From assembly GCA_013397795.1 (NCBI GenBank), contig VZTJ01004018.1:235394-299393 (forward strand): 64,000 nt of DNA, read 5' to 3'. The translations under genes and the position numbers were made by a program. Each line of letters begins with the position of its first letter. Position 1 is the stretch's first letter. Positions 1 through 11,228 of this stretch are shown here, in pieces. The DNA comes from Orthonyx spaldingii. Lineage: Eukaryota > Chordata > Aves > Passeriformes > Orthonychidae. The notes beneath the pieces were generated by a model, which was given only the letters and a program-made list of their open reading frames with translations, was not told where the DNA came from and searched no databases.

Positions 1-3000
1 CTATCAGAAACAAAATTACCCACATTTACTATCTACGTTTAATTATCCAAACCTCATCTTTACCAAGCACCAAATGTTCAATTATTAAAAAACACTGGCC
101 AGGCAATTCCTCATTCCTGTTCATAAGCAGCATTCAGGTGCCAAGGAACAGGGATGTACCTGAGCTGCCAGTAGGACTACTTTAACAGCAGTATTAATTT
201 TGCAACAGCTGCCAATGACATGGGAACTACTCCAGATGTGGGGTGTTTATGAGCTAATTTATGAATTAAAGTAGGATCACAGCATCTATCTATGCTATGG
301 GTAAGTATGCAGAGGATGATGGCTGCCTCCAGCTTTATACCTTGCAGATGCACCTCACTTCGTAGCTTTCTGTCAGCGGAGGACGGGAGGAAGAATCAAA
401 GTGCAGGAGCCCTTCAGGAACGGATGAACAAGGCTTTGCATTTTAGATGGGCTTTAGGTTAGAAAAATAATAAAACCTGAGCATTTTAATAGAAAGATCA
501 GCTCTAACGTTGGTAATCTAGACAGACAGCAGCGGGATGAGGAGAGACATTGGGAATGTTTGATGTAAAATCAGGGTCGTGCCCTGAAAATCAGACACAG
601 ACGTGGAGAGAGGTATGTGAACCATTAAAGTGAAAGGAAACCTGAGATAGTTGCTACACCAGCTGCCAAAGACACCACACTCTGTTTGTGCACGCTGGAG
701 CCTACTCTCCTCCACATTTGGCAACGTGGCAGATGCCGCATTGTGGTACCATCAGAGGAGAGGAAACCCAGAGGATAAACAAGAAGTGACCTAGCAACAT
801 ACTTTAAAAATTCCTTTCTACTCATTAATTTGATGTGGGAGAGGGGATTCAAAGCTCTCAGTGGAAGGAAAAGTCCTGGCCCAGGAGCTAAGGGGCTGAA
901 GCCCTCTGCTCACTAGCTGAGCTGACACAGGGAGCTCCTCTCCTGGTCAGAGGCACCAGTGAGCAAGAATGAGTTGCTCTGTCCTTATGTGTGACCAGGC
1001 AGCAGTGTCTCCACAGATGCCACAGAAGTCTGCTGTGGTTCTTCTTGGGAGCGCTGAGGCACTGGAGAGATACCAGCAGACCCTTTACATGCAAGATGGT
1101 AAATCACTGGAGGAGCATGCACGTTCTGCTCCTTCTCATTTGTTTATGCCCAGGCTGAATCTGAGACACCCTGAAGCTGATAGCATTTTTACTGCTGGTT
1201 TCACCAAGTGCTGTGGCATTCATTATCCTTGAAACATCTGTTGTTGCAGCACCAACCTTCACTGAGCTTTCTGCTCTCGACTCCCAACGTGGGAAACTGA
1301 TTCCTCCAGCTCAACACCTCGGTGCAGCCTCCCCACTATTCTTTGGCCATTACTTGCCTCTGCTCTGGTGGGTGAGGGTGACAGGCTCCTGACAAGAAAA
1401 AACCAGACACTCAGGAGGGTGCCCTGGTACCCACCAGGCACTCGCAACTGGCCTGGACCCCCCCACTGCAAGGACAGTGTTAGATAATCTGGGAGAGAGG
1501 CACAGGCTACCCACTAAGAGAAAACCAAACCTTTTTGGGTTTACATTACTGCAGAGATCACCCGGTGCTGTTTCTAGATTCAAAGCTGTGCAATCAGCAG
1601 CAGAGTGGCTGAGCCTGGGTGCAGCTGGGGCCGTGGCCTTGTGCCACTGCCTCCTGCAGCTCTGTGCTGCCTGACGGGACGATGGAGTGTCACCTCCTCC
1701 TAACAGCATGTGTGGTTATCCAGTCCCAAGCAGCTGGAGCGGAATAAGGCTTCCATGCCTGACTTCCAGATCAGAAAATCCAAATACAATCTGCAAAAGG
1801 GCAGAGCATGGGAATGATAACATTCAGTCACCACAGTGCCATCAGACACAGATAAGATACTCCTGAGACACTGAGCAAGTTGCACAGTGTCATAAGGGCT
1901 GAAGAACCACTCCACATCAGCTGGGAGCATGCAGACAGTCTTTGGCATGTCTTGACTGGAACAGGCCCTTTGGTACCAGGGCTGGGAGGCCAGAAGGTGG
2001 TGGGTGGGGAATGTACCAAATTGCCCTTGCACCTCTATAGCTTCCTAAGTTCCTCATCTGTCACCGTGTATCCCCATGTGTCACCGAGGGTTGCTGGCTG
2101 CCTACAGCCTGAGGAAGTCTCCTCCACTGAAAAGCAGCCAGCAGCATTGCCTGCAGCTGAAGGACAGACTTTTCCAAGGAACACCAGTACAAGGCTACTT
2201 CCTCTTTGTACTTGGTCATCTAAACAACAGCTCTGATTAAAACCAGGAGCTGTTGTACACTCAGCCACATGTGGACATCAGCCCAGCTATTTGGTCAACA
2301 AAATAAAAATTAAGATACTTAACTCTGAGCATCTGTTTTCTTGCTTTGTTCTTTTTTTTAAATTTTGGCCAAGACCCTGTGAGATTGGACTGTTTTCCTG
2401 ACAGGTCAGCACAACTTGATGCCTTAAAGCTTTCTAAAGATTGGTTCTTTTACTTGATGATGGCCCAGAAAGCCACTGGGGATATGCAGTCAGCATCCAC
2501 CCTTTTTGGGAAAAGGAGAGGGTGGAAGGGGAGAGGCCATGGTTCTGATTTGCTTGGCTTAGTGCTCAGGCTCGCCGAGCTGTGCCTTATGCTGTAGCCA
2601 CGTGATTTGTGTAGCTGTGACACAAAATCATAAATCAATCCAGTTGGGCTAGAAAAGTTCACGAACCCCTACTGAACTTTTGGACGAACATGGGTCAAGT
2701 TTCAGGCTCATAATGAAACCCGAAACCAGGCAGGCTTCAGAAGGATTTGCGTTTCATTGCAATCCTTTTGTAGAGGTTCAGTAGAAAGGTGGTGGTCAGG
2801 AAAATGCTGGGTTTGGTTAAGAAAAAAGGTGCTAGCATGAGAGCCTTTAAACAGAGCAAGGCTGACTTTATGAAATAGTTCTACTAACAGTTAGGGGAAA
2901 ATGATTATTTTTGAAAACTGCCTCTTGTATGGCCAGGAGTTATCTTCATTTCACAGATTGTCCTGCATTGCTAAAACACCTGCTGGGAAGATCCATTCCA

Positions 3001-3079
3001 GCATATTTTGAAGATTTTTGGAGAGGTTTCAAATCTCTTAAACCTATTAAATTTTGGTGATCTGTTTGAAAACTCCTGC
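1..3079. other. Unannotated unique sequence, no gene recognised
   Basis: I see no repeat family, RNA gene or recognisable protein here. Open frames on both strands reach about 119 codons (for example minus strand 1350-1709), overlap one another in several frames, and have no motif I can name. The stretch from about 1260 to 2260 is somewhat richer in G and C than its surroundings but has few CpG pairs, so it does not look like a CpG island promoter. Confidence 0.6.
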
Positions 3080-3093
3080 TTTTTTTTTTTTTT
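3080..3093 (+). repeat. poly(T) tract
   Basis: An uninterrupted run of 14 T residues. It is followed by a short pyrimidine-rich stretch ending in TATAG at about 3106-3110, which reads as a possible splice acceptor. The run could be a decayed retroposon A-tail on the minus strand, but no element body is visible next to it. Confidence 0.8.
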
Positions 3094-3110
3094 AACCCTC
3101 ATTTTATAGG

Positions 3111-4580
3111 CATGGAAGTTTCTCAAAAACATCTTAATGCAATGCTAGCAAGGTTTCAAAGAGCATCTGCATTTTCAGACAGCTCAAAAATCATCTGTAT
3201 TCCTCCCTTAAATCTGAAGGCAGAAATGAAGCCAGAAAGGGCTTCCTTGTCAGGTTCACTATTGCTTTTCTGGTTGAGGGGGGTCAGGCTCTCCTGCTGC
3301 ATCTCCCAAGACTGCAGATATCTTCAGAGGATATCAGGATTAGTATGAGTTCAAATTTTGAATAAGCCTTTGCAGTGTTGCTTATTGCAAGTGGGTTAGG
3401 GTCAATAATCAGGAGATTTTAAGACAACAAGATTTCAGGTCAAGTTTATTTGCCTTCTGCTATTTGAACCTTCAAGTTTCATATTTGAAACCTTTTCCTT
3501 CCCAGTGCACAGGAGTGAGAAAGCTGAGATCCTCAAGCACTCACAGGGTTGTACAGTCAGCTTCTCAGGAGAACAGTAGAAACACTACGGCTCTTTCGAA
3601 AAAAACCTCAAGAATTGGCATCTGTGCCTCCAGATGACCAAATGAGGTTCTGACTCCACTGAGCTTTGTTTTTCATCCATTGACAGTACAAATTAGTAGA
3701 AGCCTATCTGTTATACTTTACAATTTGTATTTCAAATAAACATATTGCATACTAAGAAACTGCTATGGCTATTCAGTCCAATGTTTTCACTGTGTTTAGG
3801 ATGACTCTTGCTTTTGGATTAAATTGAACCTGGAGCTGATCCTAAATTAGCAAAAACAAAATAAAAGCATGGGATTTCAGTCAACTTAAACAGCAGAGAT
3901 ACACAATAAATACTGAAGTTTAACCAGCACTTTGTGGAGATCTGTGTCTCTCATAAAACAAATTATGCTGGTGCAAACAACTGAACTGTGTGAGAAAGAA
4001 CCAAAAAGGTGCAGTGTTTGCCTTATTGAAAACTTGATTGTGAGATTTAGGGGCAAGGGCTAAAAAAGGAAGGACAGTGAAGTGCTTTTCTCAGGAAGGA
4101 ATATTGTGACTCTCAGATTCTGAGCAGTGATTTTTATTTGGCCTATTGGAAGTTAAAGGGATTAATGAGCTGAAAATCTCTGAGCTACGTACAGCTGTTC
4201 CAGCAAAACCAATGCTCTGGACTAACTTCTGCTTCCATGAAGATGGATACATCTTGTGTAGGCTGCTGGGGGACAGGACCCCCAGGATTGAGAGCAGCAT
4301 CTTGGGGTGTTCTGGACCTTGCTGGACCATGTCTGCACTCTTGACAATCTTCCTTTCCATGAGAGAGTCCTATGGACTCCCTCTCTGACCTCTGTCTAGT
4401 GCAAGTAAGTCCTGAAGGTCCAAGGGAAATCACACAGGGCTTACAGACTTACAGCTGAGTTTGGAAACTGATTTGTGGCTTTAAAATATGAGGTCTCAAG
4501 TATGAGGACTATTTTACTCTTTGTCAGAGCAGTGGATTCAAGTCTTTTCATGCCAGAGGAACCCCAGGAATAAGAATGGA
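3111..4580. other. Unannotated unique sequence, no gene recognised
   Basis: AT-rich sequence with an ATG-initiated 78-codon frame at 3112-3348 just after a splice-acceptor-like site. Short opposed frames lie at 4091-4433. None resembles a family I know. The rest (about 3350-4080) holds many stops in all frames and no visible repeat. Confidence 0.55.
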
Positions 4581-4618
4581 AGAGAAGGCAGAGAAGGCAG
4601 AGAAGGCAGAGAAGGCAG
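4581..4618. repeat. 9-bp minisatellite, about 4.2 copies
   Basis: Four perfect tandem copies of the 9-mer AGAGAAGGC, plus a partial fifth. The array is purine-only apart from the C in each unit. It lies in unique sequence. Perfect identity of the units suggests recent expansion or contraction, so copy number may vary between individuals. Confidence 0.92.
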
Positions 4619-4709
4619 TGAAACAGGACTGGGCTTGATAGATAATATATGGCAGAAAGACAGTGTTGTTTCTCAAACAGGACATGGAACATGAATTCTT
4701 AGTGTCAGG

Positions 4710-4800
4710 GGATGGGGGACCAAGAAAAACTGGAGAAAAAGCATCAGATGGAGAATATTTCAGCTAGATATAAGGAAAACCTTTCTTATCAAGCCAAGCA
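4710..4800 (+). repeat. Possible decayed CR1 LINE fragment
   Basis: The text around 4750-4785 (a GCTAGATATAAGGAAAACC-like core) resembles the part of the CR1 3' region that reads roughly 'gattggatataaggaagaaattctt', just before the conserved 3' end. Flanking agreement is poor and the typical tail is absent. It is therefore only a tentative CR1 relic. Confidence 0.3.
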
Positions 4801-5096
4801 ATTACAAGTTTCTAAGAATGATGTGGAGTTGAAGTGGGCTCAGGATGGCAGCTGACAGAGAGCTCTGCTGGCACAGTATCACTGCTGTTGGCACCTGACC
4901 CAGCTCGCTGTGGGCCACAGCTTGCCATAACTGCATTCAGCACTCCCCCAGGACCTACAGCTGCAATGCCTACTCGAGGGAACTATACATGCTATCAAAA
5001 AATCTGCAAGCCATTGAAGCATTGGAGGTTTACTGGAGTACAGATGAAGCCATTCTTTTGAGGAAATTTTGCAAAGGGCTGCCACAATGCCAGTGG

Positions 5097-5255
5097 TGTC
5101 ACAGAATCAATCACAGAAGGATTAAGGTTGGAAGAGACCTTAGCAAGTCACATTGTCCAATGCCCCTGTTTTACAGCACGTTGCCCAGGACCATGTTCAA
5201 AAGGCTTTTGAATATTTCCAAGTATGGAGACTTCGCTATCTCCCTGGGCACCCTG
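5097..5255 (-). repeat. CR1 LINE 3' fragment (antisense)
   Basis: Begins with the hallmark complement of the CR1 tail (ACAGAATCAATCACAG), then the conserved block reading GGTTGGAAGAGACC, then recognisable CR1 3' text through 'TTTTGAATATTTCCAAG' and 'TCCCTGGGCACCCTGT'. The element lies on the minus strand and is 5' truncated, as most CR1 copies are. The 182-codon plus-strand frame at 4989-5537 runs straight through it and is a by-product of antisense CR1. The exact inner edge (5255-5300) is uncertain. Confidence 0.88.
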
Positions 5256-5299
5256 TACATCAGTGATGTAAAACAGGCTTCCTGCCTCTCATGCACCCT

Positions 5300-8200
5300 G
5301 TACACACCTTATTCTTGGACAAGTTCTGCATGTAAGAGATCAGCACTTACTTCAAGCAAAGCCAAAGCAGATGACTCACTGGATGCAACTTTCATCCCAA
5401 AGCATCCATGTTTCAGCACAGCAGCATGGCTAGGAGCTGCTACCCTAATTCACCATTTTCCAGACTCAAAGTTTTCCAGGTGGAGGCAATTATTTAATTT
5501 CCTTCTATGCATGAATGAGCCAGAGCTGTGTCTTTGACATTCAGGTGAGCTCCACTTCATCAGAAGGATAGAGAGCACCATTTCAAACATGCTTCCACTG
5601 GGAAGAGTTTAATATGGAGAAAATTGCTCCCAGGGAGCTATAAGAGTGCGAAGTGTGCCATGAGAAGCTGTAAGAGTTATTGTTTTGGCTGGGTAAAATC
5701 TTGGTGGAGAGTAAACACCCCTTTGTGCTATAACTGATAGCAGTAGGAACAGGAACAAGATGAAGGTAAATCCTGCATTTCGTAATGGAAGACTTTCTGC
5801 TCCTCAAAATTCAGAGTCCCGTGCACATGGGACTTCCTGAATATGTTCATGTGTGGTCCACAGCTCTTTGTTATATACTGTGATTTTCCCCACTCCTCTA
5901 CAGAGATAAGTAGGTAGAAGGCAGCTGTTTGGATAAGTCAGCAGCAGGCGATAAGATTATAACAAAGCCATTGGACAGCGGTGGAAACTTTTTATGCCAC
6001 ACACAGGGTTTTTATCAGTTTTTTTATCAGGGGTCTACAAATTGCCTTTGTTTCATTTTAAGGGCTTAACTTAGCTCATCCTCAAAGCAAAATGGCCTCA
6101 TCCTTCCTGTCATCTTCCAAGATAGAGGAAGTGGTGAGATGTATGTGTGTGTTCCCTGTCACTTGATATCACCTTACAGCAGAGTCTGGAAACAGGCTTT
6201 TTAATCAGCATTTTGGGTTTCCTTTCCTTGTTTCCCTCTGGCTTTGGTTACTTTGGCAAAAGAACCTCGATTTCCTCCTTTGTTCTGCTTAAACAAACTG
6301 GAGGATTCAGAGATGGTGTGAAAAGAGCAAACCCTGATGGGACCTAGGCACAGCCCTTCCCGTCTGTGAAACCCCAGTACAGGCAGTGCTCACATCCTCT
6401 GCCTTGGTGCCAGGGAAATTGCACATGTACACTCCATGTGTAACCAAAAAAGCCTGAAGGTCACTGGACAGCTACAGAGGCAATAACTCAGCCAAGGCTT
6501 GTGGACTGGTTTACAACTATTTAGCTCTCAGCTACTACAAAAGCAGAGAGGTTTGAGCACAGCCATGCTGGATTATCACAGAAGGTGCATCAAGAGAACT
6601 AGTGTCAGAAAACTGATTGGTGAAAGAAATCTTTTAGCTGGGCCTTTCAGATGCTGGAGATGTGGACTTGGGTGTAGGTTGGTCTGGAAGTCCCATGCAC
6701 TGCTGTATGTGTGATGAGCCCTGTCACTGAGATCATAGAGCAGCCAGCAGTACATAACATGTAGCATTTCCTTAAAAAAAATTAGAATACCAAACCAAAA
6801 TTAAAACAGTATCAAAACAAAGCAGCAGCTTGAAGTTGTGCGCTGCTCCTCTGGCCCTAGGGACCAACGTGTCTCTAGAGTTCAAAGCTACCTTGCAAGG
6901 CCAGTCTCTGCCCCAGAAGAATTGGCAGAGTGTACGGACAAGACACACAAAGAGTGGGAGAAAAAGGGCTAAGGGCTCATTATTACTATATTTATTGGCC
7001 AAGGGGACTGAAGAAGCAGAGGAACTTAGATGTGTTCCTGATTTACTTCATATATGTCCTGGTTTTTCAGCAACCAGAGGTCTTCCAGCCGTCTCCTTAG
7101 CTTGCGCCAGACGTAGGCTCTTCCTCTGCCACCCTGACAGTCACTATGAGGTTCTTCAGGAATGGTACTGCACTTTAAATCCTCATCCTGTCTCAGTACA
7201 CATAACATTGCAAGCATAGGCAGGCTGTTTCAATGTGATTTAACCAGGTAAAAGAGGAATTGTGTAGCAGAACACCCTTACTCTCTGCCCAGTGTTTGAC
7301 CTCAGCTTGCAGTTCACTGAAAACCATGTGTAAAAAGAGCTATGCCAAATGAAACCTACCCAGCACTAAATGTAAATTTTGTGAGCAAGAAGTAAATCAA
7401 ACAACTGAAAAAGCTGGAGAAATGTCTAGACCACTTAGATGGGTTTATGTATTTAAGAAAGAATTGGCTTATGTGTTAGCTAGCAACTCACTAACATCAG
7501 AAGAAAATACTTTAAGTCTTCTGATATGACTTTTGTCTGGGAATGAAGAGATGAAACAAAGAGCGCATCTCATTGAAAACCCCGATCCCAAGCCCTGAAT
7601 AACCCAGTAATAGTCTACAGACCACTTTAAAGTTCTAAGAATATTTCTGCCTGATATTAGTTCATGCTTATTAGACATGTAATGAAAAAGATGATTTATA
7701 ATACAATCCTTACATATACAACCTTTCTTCTAGAAAACAATCATTGTTTGTACAGTGCTGGGAGAAGCATCTGAGTTGCGAAGTAGTTTTAACTGCAGGA
7801 AAGTAGAGGTTGACTCAGTTAAAAACCTTTCAACGTCTTTATTTTAGTTCCCTATCAAAAGGTCACTAATGACATGCTGAAAAAAGGCAGGAGAAGACAC
7901 TCCTTTTCCTGCTGTTGGTGGCCTTTGAGTTGCCAGTGAAAAGGAAAGATGCTTTGACTTGCTCAAGGGGAGGAAGGTGCCCTCACCAATGTCAGGGTGA
8001 GTGGCCTGCAGCCCCATGGAAGCTCTCCACCTCATTCACTGACATAGAAGACTTTATCCTTATGTTTTGGTGGAGAAAGTGGTTATAATTCATCCTAACA
8101 AGCCAGAAAGAGACTCCTTCTATGTAAGACAACCCTCAGGGATTACTGAAGAGGTCTGGGAGTTCCAGCAGGGTGTGGCATTAGGAAAATAGGCAATGAA

Positions 8201-8591
8201 GGAGTGTCAAGACACCAGTGATTCTTGTGGTCTTCTTGCTCCCTGAGATGGCCAGTCCAGGCCAGCCTGGGGCCTCCCTGGACATACCTGCAGAGTCCAG
8301 ATGACTCATTTCAGCCAGGAAAATTGCACTGCCCAAATCTTTTTAGAGAAAGGACCACTGAAGAGGACACATTTCTCACTACTGTAAAAATGACCCTACA
8401 TGGCAACTTCCGCAGAATATGCATATATGTATACATCTATATGTGTATAAACTAAAATTATCCAAAGCTGCTTACAGATCAGTCTAACTACCAAGAAGTG
8501 ATTTGTGATTTCAAAAGTAGTGTGCTGAGAGGAGGGGGAGAGTACAGGCTAGTTTAATAAAAAAGGAAGTTTCTATCTTGCTTCTAGATAA
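5300..8591. other. Unannotated unique sequence, no gene recognised
   Basis: No repeat family or coding region is recognised. A 129-codon plus-strand frame at 6830-7219 and several frames of 60-80 codons are present, without recognisable domains. An AT-rich patch of TATA and CATA steps lies near 8418-8452. Confidence 0.55.
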
Positions 8592-8604
8592 TTTTTTTTT
8601 TTTT
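8592..8604 (+). repeat. poly(T) tract
   Basis: An uninterrupted run of 13 T residues in AT-rich sequence. No retroposon body is seen beside it. Confidence 0.75.
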
Positions 8605-10079
8605 GCATTTATGACTATCAGTTGGTAGTTTCATACTTCTGAATGGGCTTTGGCCAAGGATTTCTGGGTGTAGAAATCAGTATTTTTAGTTATGAAGCAG
8701 AGACATCATGGTATTTGCATTCTTTGGATCTCCTCTCCTGAGGTATAACTATTGAATCTCTATAAATTGCAGTCGAAATTAGCACAACACTAACATTATT
8801 TTCAGTAAGGTCAAGGCTGGGTCCATTGCAGACAGAGAACCATTAAGCCCTTTATGTGCTGGCCAGGCCTTACAAAATTGTCCTGGCATTCTTGTTGTTC
8901 ATTCCTCCTGGCTGCTGTTAATCAATTAATATGTGAAATTGCAGAGTCAAATGGAAATGGGATATTAATATAGAGTGTGCACTGTTTCCCTGCAGGAATT
9001 CATGTAAAAGCTGTCATTAACATCATGCATATACATGAGTCCAACAGAAAGCTATTAACTTATGTATTCATCCAAGCAGGCTCAGTAAGTGCTTTACCAT
9101 CAACAGTCTTGCTCCACTTGAAATTAAATATGTGTGTCAAGGTTAGCTCTTCCTGGGCAGACAAACTGAACCAGAAGAATATTAACAGATGTGAGAAATA
9201 TGTGTGTGTGGGTGGAGAAGATCACACCTGAATCTAGCCAGTACTGAACAGTGTTTGGTGCCTGGAGCTAATAATCTAGAAAAAAACCCCACTTTTAAGA
9301 AGCAGGAGCAGAGTTAGTGTTCTCTGCTGATGCCTTTCCCCTCTCAGTATACCCAAATGGACTTTCTGACACAATATTTAAACACTGTGACTGTGTTAAT
9401 GTCTGACCTCGGGCACCTAGGAATGTGCATGGCCTCTTGAAGCAAGACAAAGCCATCTAAAGAGGTGTCTCTGATGATATTGTCTCCACCTCCCTGCAGC
9501 AGCCTATTACCTGGGAATGGGACAATTCCTGCTCCCTGTCCCTGAGACAATCCTCTGGTTGGGAGCAGAAGTATTGAAACTATGTTCAAGGCAGCTGGTT
9601 AAGTTTTAGTTTCCAAACACATCGTTTTTTTTAAAAAACAAACAATCACTAGCAGTTGCACAAAATTATTAACAGAATAGGTAACAGATGTCAGGAAAAC
9701 ACAAACTTTAAACTCTGTTGGTGAAAAGACCCTTCTCAGGTCTGAGATCAGATTTCCATGCTGCAAAAGAGAAAGCTCTGTCCAGAAGTGCACTCAGGAC
9801 TCACCAAGTGGCAGAAATCCACTATAATCCCACATCACAGACCCCATGGTGTCTGAGGAAGTGTGCACAGGGATCAGGGAAGCAAGCAGTCATATTTGTA
9901 AAAGGTCCAAGGAGGGGAAATGCTATGTGAGAACTAGGAATTGGCAAAGACAACTCTTGTTTAATAAAATAAAATAGACTAATAAGATGATCTGGGAAGC
10001 AATATGGCCAGCGAGTTGGACATTTGTTCTGGGGAAAACACTTGAGAGCCATTTCAAGGGATATAGTAAGACAAGGGTG
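8605..10079. other. Unannotated unique sequence; part looks constrained
   Basis: No gene is recognised. The part at about 8760-8960 lacks repeats, is stop-rich in all frames, and carries a cluster of ATTA/TAAT steps (including a TTAATCAATTAATATG core), a texture often seen in conserved noncoding elements. That reading is inference only. The last stretch (about 9960-10079) may already belong to the CR1 copy that follows, but it is too diverged for me to claim. Confidence 0.45.
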
Positions 10080-10440
10080 ACCAAACCCCAGCTAGATTAG
10101 AGGAAGCCAGCACAGACTGAGGCACAGGAGGATCGTGTCATGCTTAACTACTCTTCAGGAATCCTTTGAAGATACCACTGCCATGACAGATAAGGGCAAT
10201 TTAGTGGGTAGCAGAATATTTTGATTTTCCAGAAGCATTTGACAGTTTTCCATACAGTAGATTAATGGCTTTTGTACAAAGACATTAAAGGGAAGATAAA
10301 GCAGTGACTGGAATGGAAAAAGAGCTTAAAAATAGGAGACAAAGGTTGGCAGAGGATGGAAGGAAGCACTTCTGACTGTTTCTAAAACTGACATCACTTC
10401 TATTTATAGTGGACCCAATGATATTTATGTTGAAGCCAGT
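10080..10440 (+). repeat. Ancient CR1 LINE fragment, reverse-transcriptase region
   Basis: The plus-strand codons at 10220-10271 read FDFPEAFDSFPYSRL, a decayed form of the CR1 reverse-transcriptase block normally close to LDFQKAFDRVPHKRL. Upstream text (a decayed form of the block around 'catgccagactaatct' and 'aatgcagtggatgt') matches the codons just before that motif. Downstream 'AAAAATAGGAGACAAAGG' fits the 'dRkQrv' stretch that follows in CR1. Frameshifts and stops show it is dead. The 5' and 3' edges are approximate. Confidence 0.8.
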
Positions 10441-10810
10441 GGTAGTTTGCACTGAGATCAGATTTGCAGGAAGACAATGAAAATGGGTGGTATCCTGCTT
10501 TGCTCTATGTACCTGTTCAGAACAGCCTAAAAATGGAATGTTAAACCACCTTACTGTATGAGCTGCAGGCAGACAACCTCTGGAAGCACTGCTGCCTTCA
10601 CTTGGAGGGTCTGGCACAGGGATGAGTTCCCCCACCAAACCTGTGCAGAGGGGTCTGAGTGAGCAGCACTGCCTGCAGCCAGACAGTATGAACATTCCCT
10701 TTCAACCCACTGCCTTACCCATTGGGCCAAAAGTATTTCCCTGAAAAGTGCTATGGGAAGATGTGGAAGCAGGGCGGAAGCATCCTGTTTGACGAAGCAA
10801 AGGGGCTTTT
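10441..10810. other. Spacer between two opposed CR1 copies
   Basis: The 136-codon minus-strand frame at 10285-10695 covers much of this spacer but runs antisense through the CR1 fragment on its left, and I recognise no domain in it. I see no other repeat here. Confidence 0.5.
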
Positions 10811-11228
10811 CATAATCACAGAATCACAGAACATAATCACAGGAAAAAATGAGTTGGAAGGGACCCTCAAGAATCATAAAGTCTAGCTCCTGACCCTGTA
10901 CAGGACATCCCCAAGAGTCATACTATCTGCCTGAGAGTAGAATTGTCTAAACAATTCTTGAACTATGTCAGTCTTGGTCCTGTGACTACTTCCCTGGGAA
11001 GCCTGTTACAGTGCCCAACCACCCTCCATGTGGAGAATCTTTTTCTAATATCCACCTTTGACACAACTTCAGGCCATCTTCTTGGGTCCTGTCACTGGTC
11101 ACCCGATAGAAGAGATCAGTGCCTGCCCCTCCCCTTGCCCTCACAAGGAAGTTATAGACTGCAGTGAGGTCGCCCCTCAGTCTCCTCTTCTCCAGGCTGA
11201 ACAGCTGCTCCTCATATGGCTTCCCACC
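10811..11228 (-). repeat. CR1 LINE 3' fragment (antisense), well preserved
   Basis: Starts with duplicated ATCACAGAATCACAGAA text, then GAGTTGGAAGGGACCC, 'TTCTTGAACTATGTCAG', 'GTGCCCAACCACCCTC', 'GGTCCTGTCACTGGTCACC', 'AGAGATCAGTGCCTGCCCC' and 'CTCCTCATATGGCTTCCC'. All are consecutive blocks of the avian CR1 3' region read on the minus strand. About 420 bp are retained with modest divergence, making it one of the two best-preserved repeats in the window. It points toward the plus-strand CR1 relic at 10080-10440. Confidence 0.95.

Noticed and set aside
4989..5537. 182-codon plus-strand frame
   Set aside because: It runs antisense through a CR1 3' fragment (5097-5255), so part of it is repeat-derived and the rest has no recognisable domain.
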